Assembly: GCA_002385415.1 (NCBI GenBank)
Contig: DGDL01000083.1
Location: 10,758 to 37,493 of the forward strand
Reading direction: 5' to 3'
Origin: Clostridiales bacterium UBA3953
GTDB lineage: Bacteria; Bacillota; Clostridia; Oscillospirales; CAG-272
DNA: 26,736 bases
A program made the position numbers and the translations under genes. Below, one piece after another: positions 1 to 8,074 of this stretch (its first letter is position 1; each line of letters opens with the position of its first letter). The notes below the pieces were generated by a model, which ran no database searches, had not been told where the DNA came from, and worked only from the letters and a program-made list of their open reading frames with translations.

Positions 1-145
1 GGCGGTATATTTCTGTTGCACTATCCCTGAAGTCGCCTTCGGCGGATGTTATCCGCTATCCCGCCCTGCGAAGCCCGGACTTTCCTCATGGTAATACCTT
101 CCGGTATGATACCACGCGATCGCACAGCCCGGTCCGGTCAGCGAT
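1..145 (-). ncRNA. rnpB: RNase P RNA (rnpB), class A-like, 5' part, cut by window edge
   Basis: Read on the minus strand, this is the start of the catalytic RNA of RNase P, which trims the 5' leaders of pre-tRNAs. Visible landmarks in order are the P3 hairpin (TGGTATCATACC...GGTATTACCA), the universal P4 5' strand GAGGAAAGTCCGGGCT, and the conserved AGTGCAACAGAAATATACCGCC-type segment of the specificity domain at the left edge. The P10/P11 core resembles class A rather than the Bacillus class B RNA. The 3' half, including the second P4 strand and the tRNA-CCA-binding loop, lies outside the window. The 5' end is placed 6-9 nt after a perfect -10 box. A short antisense or sense ORF over this region is not considered real. 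Confidence 0.95.
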
Positions 146-150
146 AACTT

Positions 151-179
151 ATTATAACGCATTTTTACACATGTGTCAA
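151..179 (-). promoter_or_regulatory. Consensus sigma-A promoter of rnpB
   Basis: On the minus strand, TTGACA (174-179) and TATAAT (151-156) are separated by exactly 17 nt. Both hexamers are perfect consensus, fitting strong constitutive expression of RNase P RNA. The predicted transcription start is near 143-145. Confidence 0.92.
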
Positions 180-244
180 GTATGAGACGGCCGGCAATGC
201 TTTTCGGTTTTGCGGTGCAATATTCATCCGGTAACAATTTCGAC

Positions 245-273
245 TTGTTTTATATACTGCTGTATGATAAAAT
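245..273 (+). promoter_or_regulatory. Probable promoter of the LTA synthase gene
   Basis: TTGTTT (245-250) and TAAAAT (268-273) have a 17-nt spacer and are divergent from the rnpB promoter. A small dyad (GACG-atata-CGTC, about 283-295) lies just downstream of the -10 and could be an operator, but it is too short to be sure. The leader to the ATG at 337 would be about 55 nt. Confidence 0.55.
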
Positions 274-336
274 TAAGTATGTGACGATATACGTCGCAAA
301 AGCCCAAAAGTACGCGAAAATTATGGAAAACAAAGC

Positions 337-2229
337 ATGACTAATATCAAAACAAAAAGAGTTAAAAATACATATTTACATTATATAGAAGCCGCTTTTA
401 TAATAGTCCTTTTTACTTTGAAGGCATTTTTCCTTTATGATTATATCGGATACGGCAAATACTCGGTCGTTTTCGCGGCGATGACCGCGGGTGCGGCGAT
501 TGGAATTTACGCGCTTGTCAGCTGGATAAGCGACAGGGGGGCAGCGACATGGGCGCTGCTGGGTCTTTATTTTTTGTTTTCGGCTGTAATGTTTGTCGAT
601 CGCATGTATTATTCCTATTACCGCAAACTCCCCGGCGTCGCGCTGCTGGGCATGGTATCCATGCTTGGCGGGGTAACCGATTCTGTACGAAATCTGCTTG
701 ATTTTTCACACTTGCTTTATCTTGTCGATCTGCCGATTATCGCTGTCTATCTCCTGGCGGCGCGCCCCTTCATCGCGCGCAGGACGGCAAGGCGTTCTGC
801 CGTTCGGCTTGCCTCCAAAATCAACCGCATTGTATCCACCGTTTTGTTTGCCGTGCTTACCGTGGCGGTTGCCGTCACAGTAAAGGTTACCGACCTGTCG
901 CTCGGCAACATGGGTGGCGAGCTGTTTTTGTATCACTTCACCGATGTGCTTTCGGTCATGGTCGGCGACAGGTTTTCGAGGGATGTTGATACAGGCGGCT
1001 ATGTGCAGGCGTTTGCCGAAACCGAGTCCGAGCCTTACTATGGGCTGGCAAAAGGCCGAAATCTTATCATAGTTCAGGTCGAGGCACTGCAGGGGTTTGT
1101 GATAAACCGCGATTTTTACGGTCACGAAATCACCCCGAACCTCAACGCGCTGATAAAGGATGACTCGTTTTATTTCCCGAACTACTATTACATTGTCGGG
1201 GCGGGGAACACCGCCGACGCCGAGTTTACGGTAAACAACTCGCTCTATCCTCCGACCGACATGGCCGCGTATATAAAATATACCGACAAAAACTATTATG
1301 GTCTGCCGTTTGTGCTGAAAGACAACGGATATAAATCCGCCGTCGTGTTTCACGGATATTTGCGCGAGTACTGGAACCGCGACAAGGCATATCCGTATCA
1401 GGGGTTTGACCACTACTACAGCCAAGAGAGCTTTTCGTCGGATCACATAATTGGGCTGGGTGTCAGCGACGAAAGATTTTTCAAAGAGTCGGTGCAGATT
1501 CTGAAAACCAAAGAGCAGCCGTTTTATGCATTTATGATAACGCTTTCGTCCCATCACCCATATTGGCTGCCCCACAGTGACAGAATGTTGCCTGTGCCAG
1601 AGCATCTGGACAACACGTTGTTTGCAAACTATTTTGTGGCGATAAATTACGTCGATTATGCCATCGGATGCCTTATCGACGAGCTGAAAGTCGCGGGGCT
1701 TTACGAAAACAGCGTCATAGTGATATACGGCGACCACTACGGCATGCCGAACGACAGCGAAAACTACTCGCTTGCGTCCGAATTTTTCGGACATCTCTAT
1801 TACGAGGGCGACTTTTTTCGCGTGCCGATGATAATTCATATCCCCGGCTCGGGCATAACGCAGACTGTAGAGCGCCCCTCCTCGCACATAGACGTGATGC
1901 CGACCGTGCTTCACCTGCTCGGTATGCGCAACGAGGGCGGCGTGATGTTCGGGCACAACATGCTTTCGGACGATACGACGCCGGTCTTTCTCCAGATGCA
2001 TGTCAAAAGAGGTTCGTTTGTTACAAAAGACATCCTGTTCGTGTATCCTATAAGCGGCGTACTCTCGGACGCAAAATGCTATGATTTGAAAACCCATCAG
2101 CGCATCGACGACGGGACGGCGGCGACCGCCGAAAAGTATGCCGAATACTACAATGCCGCATTTAAAGTGCACCAGGATTGCGCCGCGATAATCGAATCGG
2201 ACAGCATCCGTATAAAACCGAAAAAGTAA
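337..2229 (+). CDS. LTA synthase family sulfatase-fold phosphoglycerol transferase
   Basis: A polytopic enzyme of the LtaS family, which transfers glycerol phosphate from phosphatidylglycerol to build lipoteichoic acid or a related polymer outside the membrane. About five N-terminal membrane segments (roughly residues 16-36, 43-64, 70-90, 125-143 and 163-184) precede an extracellular sulfatase/alkaline-phosphatase-fold domain (about 240-580). Family hallmarks are the metal-binding Glu249 in IIVQVEALQ, the catalytic Thr292 in GAGNTADAEF, the SSHHPY stretch (404-409) and the metal pair Asp466-His467 in YGDHYG. At 630 residues, the length is normal for the family. The ATG start has only a weak GGAAA ribosome site. 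It is monocistronic, facing ruvX tail-to-tail. The family is certain; whether the product is true LTA or another glycerol-phosphate polymer is not visible here. Confidence 0.93.
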   Translation: MTNIKTKRVKNTYLHYIEAAFIIVLFTLKAFFLYDYIGYGKYSVVFAAMTAGAAIGIYALVSWISDRGAATWALLGLYFLFSAVMFVDRMYYSYYRKLPGVALLGMVSMLGGVTDSVRNLLDFSHLLYLVDLPIIAVYLLAARPFIARRTARRSAVRLASKINRIVSTVLFAVLTVAVAVTVKVTDLSLGNMGGELFLYHFTDVLSVMVGDRFSRDVDTGGYVQAFAETESEPYYGLAKGRNLIIVQVEALQGFVINRDFYGHEITPNLNALIKDDSFYFPNYYYIVGAGNTADAEFTVNNSLYPPTDMAAYIKYTDKNYYGLPFVLKDNGYKSAVVFHGYLREYWNRDKAYPYQGFDHYYSQESFSSDHIIGLGVSDERFFKESVQILKTKEQPFYAFMITLSSHHPYWLPHSDRMLPVPEHLDNTLFANYFVAINYVDYAIGCLIDELKVAGLYENSVIVIYGDHYGMPNDSENYSLASEFFGHLYYEGDFFRVPMIIHIPGSGITQTVERPSSHIDVMPTVLHLLGMRNEGGVMFGHNMLSDDTTPVFLQMHVKRGSFVTKDILFVYPISGVLSDAKCYDLKTHQRIDDGTAATAEKYAEYYNAAFKVHQDCAAIIESDSIRIKPKK

Positions 2230-2256
2230 AGTGGGCGGACTGCCTCCGCTCCAACC

Positions 2257-2280
2257 AAAAAGGGCGGAGTTCATCCGCCC
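2257..2280 (-). terminator. Rho-independent terminator of the ruvX operon
   Basis: A seven-bp GC-rich stem (GGGCGGA at 2262-2268 with TCCGCCC at 2274-2280, 5-nt loop) is followed on the minus strand by five T. It lies between convergent genes. A second partly matching GGGCGGA arm at 2233-2239 might allow an alternative fold serving the LTA synthase transcript as well. Confidence 0.85.
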
Positions 2281-2315
2281 TTGACTTATTTTTATAACCG
2301 GGGTGCGCCGCAACA

Positions 2316-2765
2316 TCACTGCCGTTTTATGCGGTCAAGGAAGTTTTGCAGGATTATCTGTGCCGAAAGTGTGTCAATGACAGCCTTGCGCTTTTTGCGG
2401 CGAGTATCGGTTTCATCAAGAATTGCATGCGCGCTCATCGTTGTGCAGCGCTCGTCCTCGAGCACGACGGGGAGACCGGTCGCGGCATGCAGCTTTTCGG
2501 CAAATGCGCGCGCCTTTTCGGAGCGCGGGCCGCGCGTGCCGTTCATGTTTATAGGATCGCCGACGACAACAAGTCCCACGCCGCGCGCCTCTATCTCCTC
2601 TTTGATTTTGCGAATCAACGCGCGGTCACCCGCAGCCTCGATTGTCCCGATGCCGCTTGCCAAAAAGCCGGTGACATCGGATATAGCAAGACCGGTGCGC
2701 GTGTCACCGTAATCTATACCGAGCACTCGGCCGGTGTATGCCGGCAATGCAGATTTGTTTTCCAA
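2316..2765 (-). CDS. ruvX: RuvX/YqgF putative Holliday junction resolvase
   Basis: A 149-residue member of the YqgF RNase H-like family, linked to pre-16S rRNA processing and/or Holliday junction resolution. The N-terminal strand GIDYGDTRTG carries the first acidic residue (Asp18). The conserved GDPINMNGTRGPR, the LEDERCTT block and the C-terminal IDTLSAQIILQNFLD helix give the remaining acidic residues and match the family end to end. The start is TTG at 2763-2765, because the codon before Glu-Asn-Lys is TTG and an AAAGGA ribosome site lies 8 nt upstream; no in-frame ATG precedes the first conserved strand. It is the last gene of a four-gene operon, 75 nt after the hydrolase stop. The gap contains a 12-bp palindrome (2822-2833) of unclear role. 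Confidence 0.92.
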   Translation of the reverse strand: MENKSALPAYTGRVLGIDYGDTRTGLAISDVTGFLASGIGTIEAAGDRALIRKIKEEIEARGVGLVVVGDPINMNGTRGPRSEKARAFAEKLHAATGLPVVLEDERCTTMSAHAILDETDTRRKKRKAVIDTLSAQIILQNFLDRIKRQ

Positions 2766-2840
2766 AAATATAATCCTTTCGATTGATTTTTATGCAATAA
2801 AACTATGTGCAAAAAGCGAGCGCAGCCGGCTGCACGGCCG

Positions 2841-3827
2841 CTACATGAACCTGCGGAAAAACTCGGCGCCGAGCAGGTTTTTCTCGCGCACTCCCTCAAT
2901 GATGTCGGTCGCCCATTCGTCGAGGTCTGCTATTACCCGGTCGCGGATAGAGCTGTTGAGCAGCTCGTGGCGGCCGTTTTCGTACACCTTGATGCGTACG
3001 TCGGAAAGCTCCATGTCGCAAAGCTTGCCGTATACCTCCTGTGCGCCGTTGCCGCTGTCGCCTATTGGGTCGAGCGCGCCGCTCATGATAAGAACCGGCA
3101 GACTTTTGGGCACAGCCTCGTACCATTCGTCCGAGGAAATAAACTGCAAGAGTCGCATCAGCCGGTTGTAGGCGCGAACGGTGAATATAAACGTGCACAG
3201 CTGGTCGGAGCGATAGCGGTCGCGACGCTCTTTATCGTCGGTCAGCCATGACAGTTTGTCGCGCTCGTTTTTCCAGTTGTCGTTGCGGCCCCGATTGGAC
3301 AGGTTTTCAACCATGGAGCTGCGATAACGGTCGCCGCGCAGCCGCTCGAGCAGGGAAGTGAGAAACAGCCCAAAACCTATTGGCTGTTTGCTTGTGCCGC
3401 TGGTGCCGCATAGCACCACGCCGTCCAGCGTCGAGCCGTATCGAATCATGTAATCGCGGGCGACAAACGAGCCCATGCTGTGCCCGAATAGTATATACGG
3501 CAGCCTGCGGTATGTTTTGCGCATTATCTCATACAGCAGTTTCTGGTTGTCGGCAAGAGTTTCGTATTCGGCAAAATAGCCGCGCTCGTCTTCGGTGGGC
3601 GCGGTTTTTCCGTGGCCGAGATGGTCGCAGCCGCAGACAACATAGCCGCGGGCGGTCATATCAGATATGAACCCCTCGCGCTCATAGCGTTCAATGTACT
3701 CGCACATGCCGTGCGATATCTGAAGCACCGCTTTTGGAGCATGCTCAAGAGGAGTATAAATGTAATATGCGACGTCACACGACTTGTCTGCGGAGGGAAA
3801 AGTGCCGGTTATCTTTTCGTAATTCAT
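2841..3827 (-). CDS. Alpha/beta hydrolase, lysophospholipase/monoacylglycerol lipase type
   Basis: A 328-residue serine hydrolase of the Hydrolase_4 (serine aminopeptidase S33/lysophospholipase) group. The oxyanion-region ISHGMCEY (37-44), the CDHLGHGKT block, the nucleophile elbow GHSMGS (Ser117), an acid in SGALDPIGD and the catalytic His in YENGRHELLN complete the triad. No signal peptide is seen, so it should act in the cytoplasm, probably on small esters such as monoacylglycerols or lysophospholipids; the substrate cannot be read from the sequence. The start is the ATG at 3825-3827, which overlaps the stop of the upstream PfkB gene (TGATG), indicating translational coupling. A TTG one codon earlier is possible but unneeded. 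Confidence 0.87.
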   Translation of the reverse strand: MNYEKITGTFPSADKSCDVAYYIYTPLEHAPKAVLQISHGMCEYIERYEREGFISDMTARGYVVCGCDHLGHGKTAPTEDERGYFAEYETLADNQKLLYEIMRKTYRRLPYILFGHSMGSFVARDYMIRYGSTLDGVVLCGTSGTSKQPIGFGLFLTSLLERLRGDRYRSSMVENLSNRGRNDNWKNERDKLSWLTDDKERRDRYRSDQLCTFIFTVRAYNRLMRLLQFISSDEWYEAVPKSLPVLIMSGALDPIGDSGNGAQEVYGKLCDMELSDVRIKVYENGRHELLNSSIRDRVIADLDEWATDIIEGVREKNLLGAEFFRRFM

Positions 3828-4780
3828 CAAAGCTTAAACCCCAGTTCGTTTTCGGCGATATAGGCTGCTACTTCTTCGAGTTTTGGTATGGACGAAATCG
3901 CGCCGGGGCGCGACACCACGATTGCAGAGACTATATCGGCAAACTCGCATGCACGCTTTATATCGCGGCTGCGTATGTATTCTATCGCAAGCGCCGCAGC
4001 AAATGCGTCGGACACGGCGGACGGGTCGACCGCCTGGGTTTCATGCGGAGCGATGATTTTGAAATATGTGCCGTCGTATATAAAAATCCCGCGCGCGCCA
4101 CCCATTTTCACAACTATATATTGGGCTGATATCCGCTGTGAAAGCGCAAGGCAGGCACGCATGCACTTATCCTGGTCGGAGGGCGTTATGGCGGTGAAAA
4201 TAGCCATCGAATTTTCGTCAGCAACAAAGACGTCAAGCTCGTCAAGCTGCTCGAGCGGGAAATCGCGCTCTGCCGCGCCCGGAGTGTATGTGGCGTCAAA
4301 AATTGCCGGCACGCCCTGTTGATTTGCAAACGAAACCGCCGCGATAATCGGCGCAGGGGGTATGTCGAGCTGGGTAAACAACCCGTCGGGATACGAGGTA
4401 AACGCATCTTCAACGTGGTCGGGCGTCAGGTTGCGGTTGGCGCCGGGGTATACGACGCTGCGGGCAGATGTGCCGCTTTCGTCTAAAATGGCAATAAGCC
4501 CGGTCTGGGACTGTCTGTCGACAGTTGTAAAGCGCGCATCCGTCCCTCGGTTTTCGAGAAAAGCTTTCAGGCGCGCGCCGTGCGAATCGCCGCCGACACG
4601 TGCGCAGAATATGCACTCGGCGCCAAGCTGCTCCAGCGTGATGGCAGAATATATCCCTCTGCCGCCGGGCTGGTATTCATATCGTTTGCCGACTATCGAC
4701 TGTCCGGACGACGGCAGGCGGTCGGCTCTGATAAAGAAATCGGTATATGCGCTGCTGACAACAAGTATCCGAGGTTTCAT
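3827..4780 (-). CDS. PfkB (ribokinase) family kinase-like protein with altered motifs
   Basis: A 317-residue PfkB-fold protein. The family phosphorylates sugars or nucleosides with ATP. The overall layout is typical: the N-terminal ILVVSSAYTDFFIR strand, a glycine motif at 39-43, VGGDSHG, and the C-terminal nucleotide-binding region. Two signatures deviate. The usual GGKGAN is GGRGIY (39-44), losing the substrate-contacting Asn. The usual DTTGAGD anion hole is DPSAVSD (252-258): the presumed base Asp258 remains but the Gly-Ala-Gly turn is gone. Activity and substrate are therefore uncertain. A good ribosome site (GGAGG, 6-nt spacer) supports the ATG. It lies 43 nt after the PurM-like gene and overlaps the hydrolase start, within one operon. 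Confidence 0.85.
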   Translation of the reverse strand: MKPRILVVSSAYTDFFIRADRLPSSGQSIVGKRYEYQPGGRGIYSAITLEQLGAECIFCARVGGDSHGARLKAFLENRGTDARFTTVDRQSQTGLIAILDESGTSARSVVYPGANRNLTPDHVEDAFTSYPDGLFTQLDIPPAPIIAAVSFANQQGVPAIFDATYTPGAAERDFPLEQLDELDVFVADENSMAIFTAITPSDQDKCMRACLALSQRISAQYIVVKMGGARGIFIYDGTYFKIIAPHETQAVDPSAVSDAFAAALAIEYIRSRDIKRACEFADIVSAIVVSRPGAISSIPKLEEVAAYIAENELGFKL

Positions 4781-4823
4781 GCGCAGCCTCCGGTATATGA
4801 AAATATATTTGAATATCCGGGCG

Positions 4824-5999
4824 TCAATACTCGAATGCCTTTCCGTCTTTGATTATTGTGACTCTGTTTTCACCCTCTGTCGCCTCAACATAGCCGACAA
4901 CTTGTGCCTTCACGCCGTATTTTTCGGCAGCCGCAATAAGCGACGGCGCATGCGCTTCTTCGCAGTACATCTCGAGCCTGTGGCCCATGTTGAACACCGA
5001 AAACATCTCGCGCGGAGAAATGGCTCCGGTTTCGGCTATTGCATCGAACAGCGGAGGCGTTTCAAACAGGTTGTCTTTCACATAATGCAGCCCGCGGCCG
5101 AACGCCCGGCACTTGAGCTGCCCGCCGCCGGTGCAGTGGATAATCCCGTGTATGCGCGAGCGCCCCTCCGCAAGTATATCGCGTACTATTGGCGCATAGG
5201 TGCGGGTGGGTGAAAGCAGAGCATCGCCGACCGTCATTTCGGGGACACCTGCGCCCGCAGGCAGCGTGTCCGTTATCAGATATTTTCCGCTGTAAACTTT
5301 TGACTGGTCTATGGTTGATGAGTATGTTTCGGGGTATTTTTCGGCATAATATTTGGACAGCAGGAGATGGCGCGCCGCCGTCAGACCGTTTGAGCCGATG
5401 CCCGAGTTGGGCTTGTCCTCGTATGCCGCCTGGCCGGATGACGAGAATCCGACAATGACGTCGCCGGGTCTGATGTTGCCGCAGTCGATGACGTCGCAGC
5501 GCTTCATCCGAACAAAAACCGTTGAGTCGACGATAAGAGTGCCCACAAGATCGCCCACGTCCGCGGTCTCGCCGCCCGACATTGTTATATCGATGCCAAG
5601 CTCCCCCATTTTTTTGATGAAACCGACATAGCCTTCGATAATGGCTTTGATGGCATTGCCGTCCACGCGATGCGCATTGCGCCCGATTGTGTTGGACATG
5701 ACAAAGCCGCCGGTGGCACCCACGCATATAAGGTCGTCGAGGTTCATTACCACCGAATCCTGTGCAAGATCGTAATATGCCGAAAAATCGCCGGTTTCGC
5801 GGTGTTTGATATAGGCGAGCGACGACTTTGTCCCCGCGCCGTCCGCATGCAGCGCCGCGCACCATGCGGGATCGCCTGCCGGGTCGTCGATTATTTTGCA
5901 AAACGCTCCGGCAAACAGGCCGCGGTCGATTTTTTCAATTGCGCGTTTAACATCGGTTTTTTCGGACGATGCTCCAAGCGACAAATAGGCGTCAGCCAT
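4824..5999 (-). CDS. AIR synthase (PurM)-like protein of the long Bacteroidetes-type group
   Basis: A 391-residue ATP-grasp-independent PurM/SelD-superfamily protein, probably phosphoribosylformylglycinamidine cyclo-ligase or a close paralogue. Recognisable blocks are HADGAGTKSSLAY, AQDSVVMNLDDLICVGA, SGGETADVGD, IRPGDVIVGFSSSGQ, GSNGLTAARH, SPTRTYAPIV, IHCTGGGQLK and FNMGHRLEMY. They follow the roughly 390-residue form I know from Bacteroidetes rather than the roughly 345-residue Bacillus PurM (from memory, no search run). I use the ATG at 5997-5999 because the conserved start region LSLGASSEKTDV follows it directly; an upstream in-frame ATG at 6050 would add 17 hydrophobic residues atypical of the family. 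It is the first gene of the operon, 68 nt after the predicted transcription start. No other pur gene is nearby. Confidence 0.85.
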   Translation of the reverse strand: MADAYLSLGASSEKTDVKRAIEKIDRGLFAGAFCKIIDDPAGDPAWCAALHADGAGTKSSLAYIKHRETGDFSAYYDLAQDSVVMNLDDLICVGATGGFVMSNTIGRNAHRVDGNAIKAIIEGYVGFIKKMGELGIDITMSGGETADVGDLVGTLIVDSTVFVRMKRCDVIDCGNIRPGDVIVGFSSSGQAAYEDKPNSGIGSNGLTAARHLLLSKYYAEKYPETYSSTIDQSKVYSGKYLITDTLPAGAGVPEMTVGDALLSPTRTYAPIVRDILAEGRSRIHGIIHCTGGGQLKCRAFGRGLHYVKDNLFETPPLFDAIAETGAISPREMFSVFNMGHRLEMYCEEAHAPSLIAAAEKYGVKAQVVGYVEATEGENRVTIIKDGKAFEY

Positions 6000-6073
6000 A
6001 AATGCAAATACCCCCAAGATAAACGGATAATAATATACATCAAGCCGCATAAATAGCGGCCCTGTTAAATTTT

Positions 6074-6102
6074 ATTATATCACGCAAAATTGTAAAAATC
6101 AA
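6074..6102 (-). promoter_or_regulatory. Promoter of the purM-like/pfkB/hydrolase/ruvX operon
   Basis: On the minus strand, TTGATT (6097-6102) and a perfect TATAAT (6074-6079) have a 17-nt spacer. Its -35 box ends only 8 nt from the -35 box of the divergent promoter, so the two polymerase sites are back-to-back. Confidence 0.85.
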
Positions 6103-6110
6103 TAATGATG

Positions 6111-6139
6111 TTGACAAAAGAGACGTGCGGCATTATAAT
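6111..6139 (+). promoter_or_regulatory. Consensus promoter of the lipoprotein/cysteine desulfurase pair
   Basis: Perfect TTGACA (6111-6116) and TATAAT (6134-6139) flank a 17-nt spacer. The predicted start is near 6146, leaving a roughly 42-nt leader. Confidence 0.92.
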
Positions 6140-6187
6140 GAAATCACTGCTTTTCGGAAAAATATTCAGGATAGGTGTATTTAGCGA

Positions 6188-6730
6188 ATGTATAAAACCC
6201 GCAGAATGATGGCTGCCGCGCTTGCAGCTATTGCTATATTTGCGGCTTTGGGCTGCTCTCCGGACGCATTGGGCGAATGGGTGCCCGCCGGCATGAAGAA
6301 AATCTCAACCGACGCGGTCGAATATGACCTTTATATCCCATCCGAATGGGAAGAAGATTATTCGGCAGGCGTGGTAACGGCTTATGTCAGTTCTGCGGAC
6401 CGCTCGTCGATAAGTGTTATCGCTTTTGACCTCGACGACCCTTACCAAACCGTCGAGGAATACTGGAATGACAATAAAGGGGCGTTCACCTCTTTTTTCA
6501 CTGATATGGAGTTTGAGGTCGAAGGCGAGGCAACTCTGCTCGGCGGTGTCACCGCAAGCAAATTTGTTTATACCGCAAACGCTTCGGGCGAGCCGTACAA
6601 GTTTATGCAGGTAATATGCTTAAGAGACGGCTCTGTCTATATCTTCACCTATACGGCAAGGGCAGAAAGATACGACAGGCATCTCGAAAACGTCCAGAAA
6701 ATTCTCGAAAACTTCAGCTTTAAGTCATAA
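6188..6730 (+). CDS. Small lipoprotein, PsbP/DUF1795-like
   Basis: A 180-residue exported lipoprotein. Basic N-terminus (MYKTRRMM), a hydrophobic stretch (8-21) and a lipobox ending at Cys23 (FAALGC) predict lipid attachment and anchoring on the outer face of the membrane. The mature part resembles PsbP/DUF1795-type domains: an amphipathic IPSEWEEDYSAG segment, a central DPYQTVEEYWNDNKGAF, and a C-terminal DGSVYIFTYTA...HLENVQKILENFSF, characteristic of proteins that fold as an antiparallel sheet with a closing helix. Function is unknown. The ribosome site is modest (AGGTG, 10-nt spacer). It is first in a two-gene transcript, 14 nt before the cysteine desulfurase; no functional link is evident. 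Confidence 0.8.
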   Translation: MYKTRRMMAAALAAIAIFAALGCSPDALGEWVPAGMKKISTDAVEYDLYIPSEWEEDYSAGVVTAYVSSADRSSISVIAFDLDDPYQTVEEYWNDNKGAFTSFFTDMEFEVEGEATLLGGVTASKFVYTANASGEPYKFMQVICLRDGSVYIFTYTARAERYDRHLENVQKILENFSFKS

Positions 6731-6744
6731 TCCGAGGAAAATAT

Positions 6745-7917
6745 ATGGGCATATATCTTGACTGTGCCGCCACCACCCCGATGCTGCCGCAAGCAGCGGA
6801 GGTGATGGCGGATATTTACGCGCGTGTGTGGGGCAACCCCTCTTCGGTTCATGCGGCGGGTCTTGCCGCGCGCGCCGTAATCGAAAATGCAAGGGCAAAT
6901 GTCCTGTCGCTACTTGACGTCGGACGCGGGGACAGCGGCCTGCTCGTATTTTGCGGCAGCGGAACAGAGGCAAACAATTTTGCGATTTTGGGCGTCGCGC
7001 GCTCAAAGCGGTGGCGAGGCCAGCCGGCAATAATCACAACCGACAGCGAGCACCCGTCGGTATTACAGCCGCTGCGAGCGCTTGAGCGCAAAGGCTTTGC
7101 CATCGAACATATCCCCACAAAAGGCGGAGTGCTGGACATGCAGGCGCTTGACGAGGCGCTGGCTAAACACAAAAATGTAATACTGGCAACCTTTATGCTC
7201 GTAAACAACGAAACGGGCGCGATATATGATGTTGCAGAGGCAAATGCCGCGGTAAAACGCGCTCATCCGGACGCGGTGACCCACTGTGACGCGGTTCAAG
7301 GGTTCGGCAAGCTTGATTTTTCGCCGTCCAGGCTGGGCGCAGACCTTGTTACGGTCAGCGCGCACAAGCTCGGCGGGCCGAAAGGCGTCGGAGCGCTTTA
7401 TATTGCCAAACCTGTGCTTGTCGCAAAGAAGATTGTGCCGCTTATCTACGGTGGCGGACAGGAGGGCGGCCTGCGCTCGGGCACCGAAAACGTTGCGGCC
7501 ATTGCCGGGTTCGGCGCGGCGGCGGAGTATCATATAAACGCCGGAACCCGCGACAATTTCTGCAAATCTACGCTGCACCTGCGCAAGCTGCTTGAGGAAA
7601 ACTTGCCGGATGGCGCAAATCTTAACACTCCGGCCGGCCAATATATGCCGCATATCGCAAGCGTGACGCTGCCCGGCGTGCGCAGTGAGATTATGCTTCG
7701 CTATCTTTCAGGTCGCGAGATATATGTTTCAAGCGGCTCTGCCTGCTCGTCCCGCAACAGGGGGATAAGCAAAACTCTGCTTGCGTTCGGCATGAGCGAG
7801 GATACCGCCGACTGCACTATACGCGTGAGTTTTTCGGATACGACAACCGAGGCCGATATTCTGGAGTTTGCAGATGCTCTGCGCGAGGGTTACCGGTCGC
7901 TTGCGAAAATAAGATAA
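6745..7917 (+). CDS. Cysteine desulfurase (NifS/IscS class)
   Basis: A 390-residue PLP enzyme that takes sulfur from cysteine as a protein persulfide for Fe-S clusters or tRNA thiolation. Seen in order: YLDCAATTPM, SGTEANNFAI, the TTDSEHPS block (His103 stacks on PLP), HCDAVQGFGK, the PLP lysine in VSAHKLGGPKG (Lys208), the RSGTEN block, and the catalytic Cys334 in SSGSACSSR. The SGSACSS loop and length fit class I (NifS/IscS-like) enzymes. Start ATG has a GAGGAAA ribosome site 7 nt upstream. No iscU, mnmA or thiI is adjacent, so the sulfur acceptor cannot be assigned. It is followed by a strong terminator. Confidence 0.94.
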   Translation: MGIYLDCAATTPMLPQAAEVMADIYARVWGNPSSVHAAGLAARAVIENARANVLSLLDVGRGDSGLLVFCGSGTEANNFAILGVARSKRWRGQPAIITTDSEHPSVLQPLRALERKGFAIEHIPTKGGVLDMQALDEALAKHKNVILATFMLVNNETGAIYDVAEANAAVKRAHPDAVTHCDAVQGFGKLDFSPSRLGADLVTVSAHKLGGPKGVGALYIAKPVLVAKKIVPLIYGGGQEGGLRSGTENVAAIAGFGAAAEYHINAGTRDNFCKSTLHLRKLLEENLPDGANLNTPAGQYMPHIASVTLPGVRSEIMLRYLSGREIYVSSGSACSSRNRGISKTLLAFGMSEDTADCTIRVSFSDTTTEADILEFADALREGYRSLAKIR

Positions 7918-7925
7918 AGTGCTGT

Positions 7926-7956
7926 ATCACCCCGTTACCGGGGTGATTTTCTTTTT
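7926..7956 (+). terminator. Rho-independent terminator after cysteine desulfurase
   Basis: A nine-bp stem ATCACCCCG (7926-7934) with CGGGGTGAT (7939-7947), tetraloop TTAC, then TTTCTTTTT. Confidence 0.93.
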
Positions 7957-8002
7957 CCGGGAGCATTGGTGACGCCGGCGTAAAGCTTTATGCAGGTAAT
8001 TG

Positions 8003-8031
8003 TTGACTTTGGTCGTCCGTTGTGATAGTAT
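8003..8031 (+). promoter_or_regulatory. Promoter of the mannosidase/ROK gene pair
   Basis: TTGACT (8003-8008), 17-nt spacer, TAGTAT (8026-8031). The predicted start near 8038 lies downstream of the longest-ORF start at 8000, which is one reason to place the mannosidase start at 8075. Confidence 0.72.
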
Positions 8032-8074
8032 TAACATACCATTATTTTGGACATGTGTTCGGAGGCCTGTTTCT

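Noticed and set aside
706..2319. Long minus-strand reading frame (537 codons) opposite the LTA synthase gene
   Set aside because: It is antisense to a gene with all LtaS motifs, has no recognisable domains, is basic and low in order, and has no ribosome site.
2822..2833. GCAGCCGGCTGC palindrome with nearby T-run on the minus strand, as a terminator between hydrolase and ruvX
   Set aside because: The stem is only 4 bp with a usable loop and the T-run is 6 nt away; ruvX lacks its own promoter and appears to be co-transcribed.
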